Source: Ocypus olens (Eukaryota; Arthropoda; Insecta; Coleoptera; Staphylinidae). Taken from it: a stretch of DNA of 64,000 nt. The translations under genes and the position numbers were made by a program. This document shows, in pieces, positions 11,646 through 22,451 of this stretch; positions within the stretch are counted from its first letter, which is position 1; each line of letters opens with the position of its first letter. The notes below the pieces were generated by a model. It made no database searches. It was not told the origin of the DNA and worked only from the letters and a program-made list of their open reading frames with translations. The DNA lies in the NCBI GenBank assembly GCA_910593695.2, contig OU343061.1, positions 13,142,340-13,206,339 of the forward strand. The letters are read 5' to 3'.

Positions 11646-12827
11646 CTAAAGTAAATCGGATATTTTTCTATAAAAATAATTCGGATCACAATTAAAGATA
11701 TCAATAGAATGCTGAACAGATGCATATACCTTGAACATATTGTTTATCGGCGAATTGTATTGAGTGTTAGAATGTGATCTGCTATATGAAAAAGTAAGTG
11801 TATTTCTACTTGCAAACCGAGGGACGCGAAAATTAATTAATGATAATAAATTTGGATCATCGATACCGTTATTAATAATTTTAAATAAAAATGTCACTGA
11901 AATAATGTCACGGCGACAAGTTAAAGGTTTCAATTGAAACATAGAAAGCAGGTCACTGTAATGAACAGAATGGTCAGGATAGGCACCTGTAAGCTTAAAA
12001 TATAAATATCTTAAGAATATTTTTTGGACTCGCTCAATTGTAGCAATATGTGTATGATAATATGGTGACCATATAACAGAGCCATATTCTAGTTTAGAAC
12101 GTACATATAATAAATATAAGGTTTTTATTACATTGACATCATTAAAAGGTAAGGTGATTCTCCTAATAAATCCAAGTAACTGCAAGGCATCTTGTACCAT
12201 CTTGTTAATATGCGATACAAATGTTAACTTATTATCGAACCAGACACCTAGGTCCCGATACATATACACACGATCCAAGACTGCATTATTAATAACATAA
12301 TTATACAATATTGGTTGAGCCTTACGAGAAAATGACATGCACTTGCATTTCCTAACATTAAGATCCAGGTTATTAGTTATAGACCACTTTTCAATAGCTA
12401 GTAAGTCAGCTTGTAACATCTGGCAATCAGTCTCGGAACTAACAGATCTGTAGATCTTGACGTCATCGGCATAAACTAGAATATTAGATGAGATATTCTC
12501 AACTATATCATTCACAAATAACAGGAATAATAGAGGACCCAGGTTTGACCCCTGAGGAACCCCACTAGTAGAATAAAATGGCTTGGAACGAAAATTATTA
12601 TATTCTACGTAAAGAGATCTACCACTTAAATATGAAGCCACGATTTCAACCATCTTGTCACTAAAACCCCAAGAATTTAATTTAGCAAGCAAGATGGTAT
12701 GTCTTATTGAGTCGAAAGCTTTCCTAAAATCAGTATATATAACATCTACCTGTGACCGACGATCAAGATGATAAGAAACAAACTCAGAAAAATTTAATAA
12801 ATTAGTAGTGGTAGATCTTTTGCTCAT
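11646..12827 (-). pseudogene. Reverse transcriptase domain of the truncated LINE
   Basis: A 393-residue open frame covers most RT motifs. These include YTDFRKAFDSIRH with the first catalytic Asp region, then GVPQGSNLGPLLFLLFVND, then the catalytic LVYADDVKIYR. A LINE thumb region follows, with LGVWFDNKLTF and KLEYGSVIWSPY. The frame continues upstream past the listed start through TRQHGFMSKRSTTTN, the typical first RT block, to about 12945. The endonuclease and ORF1 are missing. Over this part no stop interrupts it, so the copy is relatively young, but it is dead because it is truncated. Confidence 0.88.
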
Positions 12828-12945
12828 GAAACCATGCTGTCTTGTGGATATACTTGATTCAACATAAAAATAAATTTTAATTGATATTACAATCTCAAAA
12901 ATTTTAGAGATAATGTCAAGAATTATTTTATGATTTTAGTAGATA

Positions 12946-13464
12946 GATAGATGTGTAATTTCAAATATCAAAAATACAATTTTTGAGACACAGCACTAAT
13001 TTCACATAAAACATTTCCAACACGTTTTTACAACCTACTAAATTAGCTTCACTTTGACGTTTAAATTATTAAAATCCAATAACGTGTTCAAAAGTTGTGC
13101 AATTTCAAACATCAAAATCGTGACTTTCGAGAAACTCTAATTTTCCCTGATTTCAAAAGAATTTGTTTCTTACGTTTATAAATACAACTAAATTGACTAT
13201 ATTTTAACTTTTAGATCACATCACACGATGGTTATGCAATTTCAAAAATCAAAATTACAAATTTTGAGGCGTGCGACTTGAAAAAAATTCAAATTTGACG
13301 TTATTCGTTGATTTAACTAAAAAGTTTGTTGATACAATCATACTTAATTGGTTATGTTTTAACGTTTAGATCATCATAATCTAACAGCACATTCGATCCT
13401 TATGCAATTTCAAAAAAATAAAATTACAATTTTTGTGATACTGGACTTGATAATCATGCGTTCT
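12946..13464. repeat. Degenerate tandem array, ~140-170-bp units
   Basis: The phrase TGCAATTTCAAAAATCAAAA, with a following TACAATTTTTGAG-like block, recurs near 12955, 13097, 13234 and 13402. The intervening sequence is also similar, for example ATTTTAACNTTTAGATCA before each unit. The units are strongly diverged. The array runs directly into a better-preserved array of a different unit at 13465. Confidence 0.6.
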
Positions 13465-13925
13465 GAAATTTTGAAGGTTACTTTGGCCGAAACAAAATTT
13501 TTACAATTTTTATAAGCGCAGACTGCAATTTTTCTCACCTTTTCAACTTTTGATGGTTGTCATTTTGTTTCCAGCCACGCCATGTCAAATATTGAAGTGG
13601 ATTATCAAAGTTAGGTTCATTTTGGATGTATTTTAAAATTTTGAAGGTTACTTTTGCCGAAATGAATTTTTTACAATTTTTATAAGCGCAGACTTCAATT
13701 TTTTCTCTGGTTTTCAACTTTTGATGGTTGCCATTTTGTTTCCAGCCACGATGTGTCAAATATTGAAGTGGATTATTAAAGTTAGTTTCATATTGGATGC
13801 ATTTTTAAATTTTGAAGGTTACTTTTGCCGAAATGAATTTTTTACAATTTTTATAAGCGCAGACTGCAATTTTTTCTCTGGTTTTCAACTTTTGATGGTT
13901 GTCATTTTGTTTTCAGCTATAAAAG
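13465..13925. repeat. ~171-bp tandem repeat, 2.7 copies
   Basis: The unit begins TTTTGAAGGTTACTTTTGCC, then ATAAGCGCAGACTGCAATTT, TTTTCAACTTTTGATGGTTG, TTTTGTTTCCAGCCACG and ATATTGAAGTGGATTAT. Starts lie near 13471, 13641 and 13812, a period of 170-171 bp. Copies are about 90% alike by eye. The last one breaks off near 13920. The short ORFs on both strands here reflect the repeat. Confidence 0.85.
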
Positions 13926-14504
13926 GTGGCGGCTCGTGGAACATGTAAATGGTAGAACCACTTATACAATATAAACCCCCCCCCCCCGCCCTCCTTATTT
14001 TTTGAAGAAAGAAAGAACGATTTATCTTCCTAGACCAAAGTAACTGGTGAAAATGTGTTTTAAGAATTAATTAAAAAAATTTGAAACTACAGGTAGTGCC
14101 ATGACTCCTTGGCTCTGTATAACGAGCCGCCCCTGTTGATATGTATTCAATTTTTCATATTTTTATGTTTAAATAATCAAAATTTAATAACATTACAAAA
14201 AATTATCTCGGCTGGTTTTTGTTAAATTTGGTGAGTGGTGGTAAATGATTTCAAGATCAACTAGAATTTAAAAATAAAAATAATATTGACAGTGCGAAAG
14301 TAAATTATATTTTTAGTTTTTTTTTCAAGAATGCAAATACTTGAGTACTATCAAATGATTACCGTTTGAGTAATGAGGGTGACTTTCGCGTCAATGTATT
14401 TATGATGTGTTGGTTATAAACCAAGTAGACGGCAGATTTAAAGGGATGTACGAAGTTTCAAATTTATTTGCTTTCATAGTAGCTTCAAATTTGGGCAAAA
14501 TGAA
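13926..14504. other. Intronic AT-rich stretch with a poly-C tract
   Basis: No gene seen. A run of about ten C residues sits at 13977-13987. The rest is AT-rich sequence without a recognised repeat. Confidence 0.5.
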
Positions 14505-15058
14505 AATGTGCGCGCTGTATCTCAAAAACTAATACAGAAATTGATATGAAACTTTGAACATAAGTCTTATTGGATATTCCGAAGAACTGAAAAGCTTTTG
14601 GTAAAATTTCGTACACCGGAAGTGGGTGTTTACCTTAACCGTTTTTTGTTTTTTGCCAATTTTTTTTCATAAAATCATTGTTATTCAAGAAAAAAAAATA
14701 TATATTTTTTTTTCATTTCCGGTTTATAATTTTGAAACTATAATAGTTACAGCAAATTTATGTTAATAATAATTGTATATAATGCCAAAATGAACAACTT
14801 ATAAAGAATAAGTTTTTTTCGAAATCCCTTTAGTTTTTGAGTAAACTAATTTTTTGAATTTGAAGAATAATTTTTCTATTTTTCATAATTTTGACGTTTT
14901 AAACGTCAGTTTCATCCGAGTTTACACAACGCTCGAAGTACATTTAAAATAGGATTTCAATTGAAAATAAACCATGAAAACGTAAATATAAATGGCTACG
15001 ATACCATCAAGTCGGAGAAAGTAACATGATGGCCACATCACCATTTTTTCTCTACATA
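14505..15058 (+). mobile_element. R780 copy, 5'-truncated
   Basis: Starts inside the family at TGTGCGCGCTGTATCTCAAA and continues through the ACACCGGAAGTGGGTG block, the TGACGTTTTAAACGTCA palindrome and AATAAACCATGAAA. It ends at CGGAGAAAGTAACATGATGG followed by CCACATCACCATTTTT, the usual right end. Confidence 0.82.
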
Positions 15059-16990
15059 ACAGTATGTCTGTGCGCGCTTTATCTCAAAAACTAATACAGA
15101 AATGAAACCATGAAACTTTGAACATAAGTGTTATTTGAGAATTTGAAGAACTAAAAAGCTTTTGGTAAAATTTCGGTTTTTGTTCTTTAAGCCTTTTTGG
15201 TACTTCAGGACAATGTTTTCAGAACTTTTTTAAGGGCATTTTTAAAAGACTTTTCTTTGAGGATACTTTTACAGGACTTAAAAAAAATTCAAGACTTATT
15301 TTTTTGACTTTTTCTTTGAGGACCTTTATTTTCAGGATTTCTTTTCAAAAACAAGATTTTTTTCAGAACGTTTTCGGGACTTTTCGTCGAGGACTTCTTT
15401 TCGGGATTTTTTTTAGAAAAAAATTTTCGGAATTTTCTTCATTACATTTTTTAGCATTTCTCTTTGACCTTTTTTCGACATTTTTAAGGACTTTTTCAGA
15501 TATTTTTAGATTTTTTTTTTCAAGGACTTATTTACGGTTTTTTTGCAGGACATTTTTTCAAGACTCTTTGGAATCTCTTTTTTAGGACAATTTCTTCAGA
15601 TCTTTTCAAGGACTTTTTACAATGCTTTTTTTCAGAAATTATTTTGTTTATTTTTTAAACATCTTATTTTCAGGGCAATTTTTCAGGACAATATTTTTTT
15701 TTATACTTCGGATTTTTTTTCGAAATTTTCTTCATGACATTTTTTAGAATTCTCCTTTTCATGACCTTTTTAAGGACTTTTTCAGATATTTTTGGCATTT
15801 TTTTCAAAACTTTTTATTTTTTTATTGCCAAGAACTTATTTTAGGCCATTTTGCAGGATATTTTTAAGACACCTTGGGATTTCTTTTTCAAGATAATTTT
15901 TTCAGATCTTTTTAAGGACAATTTTAAGGACTTTTTACAATGCGTTTTTTCAAAAAAAAAATGTTTATTCAGGGCAATTTTTTAAGGACAATTTTTTTAT
16001 ATTTTATCAGGACTCTTTTTCTGAACTTTCTTCAGGACTTATTTCAGCTTTCTTTCAGGATTTTTTGGGCTTTTTTTCGGGACATTTATTTCTGGTATTT
16101 TGTATGGATACTATTTTTCAGGACTTTTCTTCGCGACTTTTATCAGCACTCTTTTTTCAAGACTTTATTTCCAGGACTGGGACTTTTTCGAGAATTTTTT
16201 AAGAACCTCTTGTTCAGGACTTCTTTTCAGAATTTTCTTAGTTACATTTTTCGGGAATTTTTTTTACAGGACTTTTTTCAATACTATATTTCAGGAATTT
16301 TTTTATAGAATTAATTATCAGGACTCTTTTTCGGACTTCTTTCAGAACATTTATTTCTGGTGTTTTATACGAAGACTTAATTTTTCAGGACTCATGCAGT
16401 ACTTTTTCTGGACTTTTTTTATGACTCTTTTTCACAACTTTTTTAAAGGACTCTTTTTTTAAGACTTAATTCTCAAAACTGTTTCTCCATGACTTTTTTT
16501 TAGGACCTTTTTTGCCAGAACTCTTTTTTCAGGACTTCCTTGTTCAGGGCTTTTATTAGGTTTTTTGGGGACTTTTTAATTAGCACCATTTTTAGAAATC
16601 TTTTTTAAGACTTTCTTGTTCAGGACTTTTATTAGATTTTTTTAGGCCTTTTTAATTAGGACTATTTTTAGAACTCTTTTTCAGGACTTTCTTGTTCAGA
16701 ACTTTTATTGGTTTTTTCAGGACTTTTTAATCAGGACTATTTTTATAAATCTTTTTCAGGACTCTTTTTTAGCATTTCTTTTTAGTTTTTTAGTAAACTT
16801 ACGGTGAAGATTATTAGAATTAGATAATTTGTCATTTTTACCTTTAATATTTTTGTCATTTTAAACGCCATTACCACTCGATCATGTGAAACGTTCGATT
16901 TAAATATGATTTAAATTGAAAATAAATATAAATAACTATGATTCCATCAAATCGGAGAAAGTAACATGATGGCCACATCACCATTATTGT
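15059..16990 (+). mobile_element. R780 copy expanded by a T-rich minisatellite
   Basis: The left part (15059-15180) is normal R780 sequence up to GGTAAAATTTCG. The right part (16790-16990) is normal R780 sequence from TAGTAAACTTACGGTG to GGCCACATCACCATT. The family's middle is replaced by about 1.6 kb of degenerate T-rich repeats. No coding content. Confidence 0.75.
15180..16790 (+). repeat. Degenerate TTTTTCAGGAC minisatellite, ~1.6 kb
   Basis: Short words such as TTTTTCAGGACTTTT and TTTTTAAGGACTTTT recur dozens of times with uneven spacing. Longer secondary copies also occur, for example CTTGTTCAGGACTTTTATTAG near 16540, 16615 and 16690. The strand is extremely T-rich. Several open frames with Phe-rich products run through it, explained wholly by the TTT content. 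Confidence 0.8.
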
Positions 16991-17045
16991 TTATGTAATC
17001 GTTTAATGGTCTCCGTAAATAAAAATATTATCATTGTATGGGAAG

Positions 17046-17434
17046 TCCCAAGCTTAACGCCTTCTTCTGCTTCACAAGCTAGATCAGCATTATTTTGAGG
17101 TCGTTCAGGAATTGGCATATTAGCCAAATGAGGGCCAAATGGCTGATGGAACGCAGTAATACTCTATCGGTGCTTTCTTCTTTGTTGATCAACCTTGCTT
17201 CAAGGAGGGCGTCAAGCAGAAATAACAATTATGTACATGGTTTGTTGGCTCACGCGAAACCATAGATACTGCAAACTTCACATTCAGCAACTTTCGCAGT
17301 CTCACTGAGCAAGAGTTACAACAAACATGTGGGGCCCACAGTTTACCCTGGTCAACTACCTTCACACCGAAGTAATGAAAGTAAGCTGTCTTCACTGATA
17401 GTTCGCTTCTGGGCTGCAAAAGTAATTTCACCAC
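17046..17434 (-). pseudogene. Decayed copy of an unnamed insect Cys-rich protein family
   Basis: The minus strand encodes AYFHYFGVKVVDQGKLWAPH, then VCCNSCSVRLRKLL, then VSREPTNHVHNCYFCLT. After a break it continues in another frame with VPSAIWPFGPHLANMPIPE. I recall this layout (C-x2-C, a WREP-x-NH-type block, then CYFC and a P-S-A-I-R-P block) from multicopy uncharacterised insect proteins that behave like transposon cargo. Here the frame is broken near 17195 and the protein is a fragment. It lies in the intron of the secreted-protein gene, antisense to it. Confidence 0.6.
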
Positions 17435-17795
17435 AGGCGTGGTGAAAAGTTGTCAACGGCATTAACACACTTTCGCAGAATCTTTATCCGCTAGTTCTGA
17501 TCCGCCAGCAGTTTTTAGCGTTAATGCGATTAAACAGATAAAATTTGATTCTAAAGGTCAAACAAAGGGCCCAAGTAGGTTCTTTATCTTGAAAAGAAGA
17601 GCTAATCTGAACTTTTCATGGTGATTTTTGTGTTTAGCAATTCAAAATATTTCGGAAATAGTTAGTTTTGAGCCCGAAACATTTTAAATGTTGGCCAGTA
17701 ATATTTTTATTTATAATTTTACTTAAAAGGTAATTTCTAATATACTGTGTAGAACTAAGGAAAAAACCATTACTAGTAATTTTCATTTGTTTCAG

Positions 17796-18009
17796 CGCGA
17801 AGGATGCAGTTGTGAATTATGTGACCAGTGGTAATAAAAAACAAAACAGCGACGGAGAAAATGATGTCAGCACTACTGCTGATATTACTACAGTTATGGA
17901 TGATATTTCTACTACAACAAATGGGAATGATGTTACTACCGATATAGACGATTACGATTACGAAGCAGCAAGAATAGCGTCACCGGCTTTAATATCTCTT
18001 TCTGGATAA
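17796..18009 (+). CDS. Small secreted protein, exon 2 (Thr/Asp-rich tail)
   Basis: A pyrimidine-rich acceptor, TTTCATTTGTTTCAG, ends at 17795. The first base completes a Ser codon begun in exon 1, and the frame stays open for 70 further codons to TAA at 18007-18009. The residues read AKDAVVNYVTSGNKKQNSDG, then a low-complexity acidic/Thr part with DVSTTADITT and DIDDYDYEAA, and end SPALISLSG. With exon 1 the protein is 112 residues. The many Ser/Thr residues would suit O-glycosylation, and the acidic DDYDYE stretch suits an extracellular peptide or matrix protein. That is inference. The intron between the exons is 6955 bases of repeats. Confidence 0.75.
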
Positions 18010-18067
18010 TTATTTAATGTCACTGAATATTTAGTGCAATTGTTAACTGATGATTATTTTTAATAAT

Positions 18068-18073
18068 AATAAA
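18068..18073 (+). promoter_or_regulatory. Poly(A) signal of the secreted-protein gene
   Basis: AATAAA lies 58 bases after the stop codon of exon 2, a plausible 3' UTR length. No competing signal lies between. Confidence 0.6.
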
Positions 18074-18129
18074 AGAAGGAATAAGGCAGAGATACACTAT
18101 GTATTTATAGACGTTAAACAATTTCCACA

Positions 18130-18530
18130 GTGATTACGAACTTCCTCGCACCACAACTTGTCCGATTTCTAGGGAATGAATACACGATGTTTCAGCAAGA
18201 CGGGTAAACAAGCCACACTACCCGAATCTCAATGAATGTTGTGAATTTTTTGTTCCCGGGGCGTGTCATTTCTCGAAATGGAAATATCCAATATACCCCT
18301 CGGTCTCCCGACGTAACAGTCTGGGAATTCTTTTTATGAGGATACCCGAAAACACAAGTGTTCCAAACTGATCTACCCAGGACAATCCCAGCCTTCAAAC
18401 AAGGGATTTACGACGACATTGCAGCAATACCTGTTAATATGCTGAGAAGGGTTATGCAAAACTTTAAGTGTCGACTCCAAGAATGTTTAAATGTCGACGG
18501 AGGACAATTGGAGGATGTAGTGTTCAAAAA
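18130..18530 (+). pseudogene. DD41D-like mariner transposase remnant
   Basis: The + strand reads MFQQDG, then a stop, then SHTTRISMNVVNFLFPGR, then YTPRSPDVTV, then a damaged FFLWGY block and QVFQTDLPRTIPAFKQGI. The second catalytic Asp (in QQDG) is present. The third sits in the SPD region with the family spacing but has been replaced by Glu. The C-terminus reads NFKCRLQECLNVDGGQLEDV. In-frame stops show it is inactive. It differs clearly from the mariner at 22452. Confidence 0.72.
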
Positions 18531-18599
18531 ATATTTTTTTTCATATTGTAAAACAAATAGCTACTGTTGTATTTTCCATTAATATTTTAGAGATTATTA

Positions 18600-19129
18600 A
18601 AAAAATAAGTCTCTCACAATAAAATTTAATTACGAAATCTTCCCGTTTCACTGGCGTATTTAAATTAATTTGAACACTATTCAAGGTCCAACGCACAATT
18701 TTTTAGATTAGGATATCTCGGGGAAAAACATAAAAAATGCGAAAATATAACAAGTCTAGTTATGAATTTGATGTGACGCTGTAAAATCATTACCTTCAAA
18801 AACTATGAAGTATTTTATAGATTATCTCGATAACTGATCTTACTTACTTTTTAACCAATTAAATCGCATAATGTTGATGGCTTGATTCAATGAAATTCTG
18901 ATTACGATCCTAATCACGCTGAGTGAATAATTAATTATCGCGGTAATCGTGCAGGTGCACAAATGCTGCGGAAATTGCTCATATTAGTATTGCCTAGCAA
19001 CGCTGCATTTTTTATTATAACGTCGTCAGTTATTGCCGGATTTCTTCATTGAATGTTGGGATCTCTTTGTATTTTTGGGCGTTTTGTTACTGATTTTATT
19101 AGTAGTATAATATAATTAGTAGTATAACA
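18600..19129. other. AT-rich stretch, nothing recognised
   Basis: No open frame of note, no inverted ends and no second copy found in the window. Confidence 0.5.
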
Positions 19130-20335
19130 TAGATACATACATACATTATATGATAGTGGAAACTAAATGGCTAGCGACCTGCGATTTTTCAACCTGTAAT
19201 ATAACATACATACATACACATGTTTATTTAGCTTATTAAATACATACATAAATAATTCATTTTTACAAATATATTCTATATTGGAAGCCAAATAGGCTAT
19301 CGACCAGTGGTCTTTCGGCCCAATTTTCTGTCTTCGTGTATCCTTTTCATGTAGCGTGTGTGTGAATGTTGTGGTAATGGTTATGATTTGATGTGATTAT
19401 GAATTCGATTGTGAATCAGGTTCTGAGAGGGGTTGTGAGTTTGAATTTAAATATGATTGGCGGATTGATAAGACATTTTCAAAAATTGTTGAGGATGGAA
19501 TTTTGAATTTAGGGGGAAATCGGGGTTACGAACTTTACATAGTTGTTTTAATAGATTGAAATTGGAAGAGGATTTGGAAAACTTATCCATCAGCATGAGA
19601 TAGCGTTCGTTGATAGGCAATATGTCTGTAGCCTCATAAAGTAAGTCATTTGGAGGGTTATAGATAGGGTTTTTAGGATTACGGATTTTGGTGAGGATTC
19701 TTAGAGCTGTACGTTCTGCAACAAGGATATTTTGAAGAGATTGGGGACGTAGTCCAGTAGTGGACGACATATACATTTATATATTTTGACTACTTCCCTT
19801 CTAGAGACTCCTTGGTTTTTATAGGTTAAGCACCTAAAGTGATTGGCTCTTGCCTTGATTGCATTTTTAATGTTTTGACTGTGTTCTAGAAGGGAGAGCT
19901 TGTGGTGAATTGTAATACCTAAGTATTTGCAGGATGGAGCTGGATGTATGGGAACATTATAAATTAGAATTGAAGGTGATGTGGGTTTGATGCGATGGAA
20001 GGGAATTAGTAATTGGGATTTGGATGGGTTAATTGTAAGACGCCATCTTGAGCACCACCTCTGAATCATATTTGCCCTATTTTGGATCGATTCAATTGCT
20101 TCGCTTAGTTTTTTCGAATGAGCTATAATCGCTGTATCGTCGGCAAACTGGTGGATATATTGGGATGGGTTGAAATATTCTGGATCGGAACTATAAATGT
20201 CATGGCAAAATATGTTATAAAGGATAGGAGACAGTGGAGAACCTTGAGGGACCCCTTGGGTGGCACAAAAATGGAAGGATAGTGAAGTAATATAACATTT
20301 ATAGGCATCATCAGTTTTACTACGATTATTATGAC
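19130..20335 (-). mobile_element. Truncated Jockey-type LINE (RT C-terminal half)
   Basis: The minus strand carries FHFCATQGVPQGSPLSPILY, then IHQFADDTAIIAH with the FADD catalytic pair, WRLTINPSKSQLL, KYLGITIHHKLS and the thumb region. It ends with ILPINERYLMLMDKFSKS. One frame shift near 19740 separates the last two parts, another near 20080 the first two. The 5' half of RT, the endonuclease and ORF1 are missing. Below 19440 is 3' UTR-like sequence with TACATACA repeats and a partly duplicated motif, GGCTATCGACC / GGCTAGCGACC. It ends against the element at 20453. Confidence 0.8.
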
Positions 20336-20924
20336 GCAGATTAATACACGTCTGACACTTTCAATGTAATGTTTCGCAGTCGCGCCAATTTTCGCTGCAA
20401 CGGGTAGTCGTGATCTTGACGCTAATAATTTCCGGCAAAACCATCGTCACTATAGACCTATTCATGAGTAAGGGCGGTTTACGAACTAAGTTCGGAACAT
20501 TCAAATAATATTGGTATCCTTTTCTACTGCCTGATAACCGAGCGGATATTCCCAAGACGTACGATTTCGTCGGCCGTATCTAGAAAACACACACGCGGCC
20601 TGCGTAGCTCGGTCTTAGACCGAACGGTAGAAGGAGAAAGAAATAGTTTACGGCGTCTCTTACTTACCGGTTATTTCATAGGCGCGCGCGATTTAGTCAA
20701 GCGTTGCAATTACGTTAATTGAAAGAAAATATGTTTTTAATGAATTTATTTCATACGTTTTAGCAAATGTGGAAATGGATATTAATACAACATTAAAAAA
20801 TACTTATTCTAATAAAATAATATAAATGAAATATGAAATAACTAATATGAAAACATAACAAATTTGTGACATTCATTTTATTTAAATGAATAGTATAAAA
20901 TAATAATACATAAAAATAAGTTAA

Positions 20925-22234
20925 TCATTCATTATCGTCAAATTTTTCAAAATTATCTGTGCTATCGTCACTTGAATCTCCTACATGTATGATAAACTCT
21001 GGAATATTGTCGATTATTTTCTCTTTCTTCCAATTATTTAAGACAGCGTCCGTGTTATTAATATATTGTTTCCAGCTTTCTTTCGGTACGCCTCCTCCCA
21101 TATTTTCAAAACTGAACGCAGTTTTTCAGAACTATATCCCTCACAACCTATATGATGATCATAATAATTTTTGCATGTTCCCCAGGCAAGCTCCATTGGA
21201 TTAAACTGGCAGTGATATGGTGGAAGTCTTAATATTCTATGTCAAAACTTTAATGCCATTTCATCTACAGCATATACATGTGGCTGCTTTCGCATTTGGG
21301 CTGTTTGTAGCAAATCTGTTTTAAAATCGCTATCAGAATATGCAATATTATTTTTAGTCAGCCAGTTTTTTATATCATTCTTCCTCCAATTTCCTGTGGG
21401 CTGTTTATTTAAAATTCGAGAGTGGTACCTCGCATTATCGATAATTATTAAACATGGTTCTTCTAATTGTATTGATAATGTCTCAAACCATTTTTCGAAA
21501 CCTTCAGCATTCATATTATCATGGTAATCGGCACTTTTGGATGTGGTACAATAAATTAATCCACATTCTGGTACCCACCCAGACGAGGAACATGCGTGCA
21601 CAATCATATAGCGCTTTCCAGTTGACGCAAATGAATGTTTCACGCTATTCATAGATTCATTCCTGCCAAATTTTCTTTGGTCCTCCATATTGAAAAATCC
21701 ACGTTTCCTCCACAAAAATACATTTTAATGCATTCTCAGAATTTAAATTTCTGTGGTATTCTCAGAGAAAATTGATTCTGGCATTTACAACTGACTGTTT
21801 TTCGCAGAGGGCACGTCTGTTATCATGAGTATTAAAATACCACCCCATTGAATGCATAACTCGCAATAGACTGGAATTGCTAATTTGCTCATTCCCTCCT
21901 TCCGTCAATTGTTCATTAATTAAAGCCACAGAAACATGTTCCTTTTTTATGTACATGTTATAAATAACACTGCGAATTTCACTTCGAGCACATGCAGGTA
22001 GATCTTCGGTTTTTGATTTTTTTCTTCTTTTTTGCAGTTCCTTTTTCCATTTTCATATTTTCCGCGCTGAACTGTTCTCTCCACCGATCGTAAACTTATT
22101 TTTAAAGCTTCCGCTACTCTCTCTCGAACGCGATTAACATTTGTAATTGGCCCTCCATATTCTTTTTCCTTTTCAAAATATTCTAATAAGTTTAAAACTA
22201 AACTGTCACATTTAGAGTTTAAACACTTCGGCAT
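20925..22234 (-). pseudogene. IS630/Tc1/mariner transposase, DD~82E-like, copy 1
   Basis: The protein starts MPKCLNSKCDSLVLNLLEYF, with helix-turn-helix-like RVRERVAEALKISLRSVERT. Near 21690 the first catalytic block, read best in copy 2 as FVDETWIFQYGG, is damaged. Then come GWVPECGLIYC and the second Asp in IIIDNARYHSRILN. The last acidic residue is the Glu of FNPMELAWGTCKNYYDHH near 21190. Counting through, 81 residues separate it from the second Asp, close to the DD82E ('Sailor') group. The tail is acidic and ends FEKFDDNE. Frame shifts near 21720 and 21950, a stop before HRILRLPPYH and a later shift inactivate it. The DD82E assignment rests on my residue count. Confidence 0.78.
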
Positions 22235-22451
22235 TTTTAGACGTCTCGGAGTACTAATGTTTCGATGTTGTATTGATTGCAGTTATCAAAACGAATGTAA
22301 ATTACATTATTAAGTGAACATGTATATACAGAGTGTGTAAAAAGTCCCGGATCAGTCAATTATTTCGGAAATTGTGCACCATACAAAAAAGCTTTCAATA
22401 TAAAAGTTGTAGGACTTGAAGCAATCTATCAAGCTAGAACTCTTGCAATTA

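Larger units (their letters stand above)
11355..12945 (-). mobile_element. 5'-truncated CR1-group LINE in the intron
   Basis: The element lies on the minus strand, antisense to the host gene. Its 3' end is a trinucleotide ATT/TTA tail (11360-11382 as read on +), preceded by a 3' UTR that contains GGGAAATAAA. Its 5' end stops abruptly near 12945 inside the reverse transcriptase region, the usual result of incomplete target-primed reverse transcription. A related 3' tail on the + strand occurs at 30500-30566. I judge the clade from RT motifs only. Confidence 0.8.

Noticed and set aside
15304..16462. Phe-rich + strand frames of about 120 codons
   Set aside because: Produced by a T-rich minisatellite; codon content equals the repeat composition.
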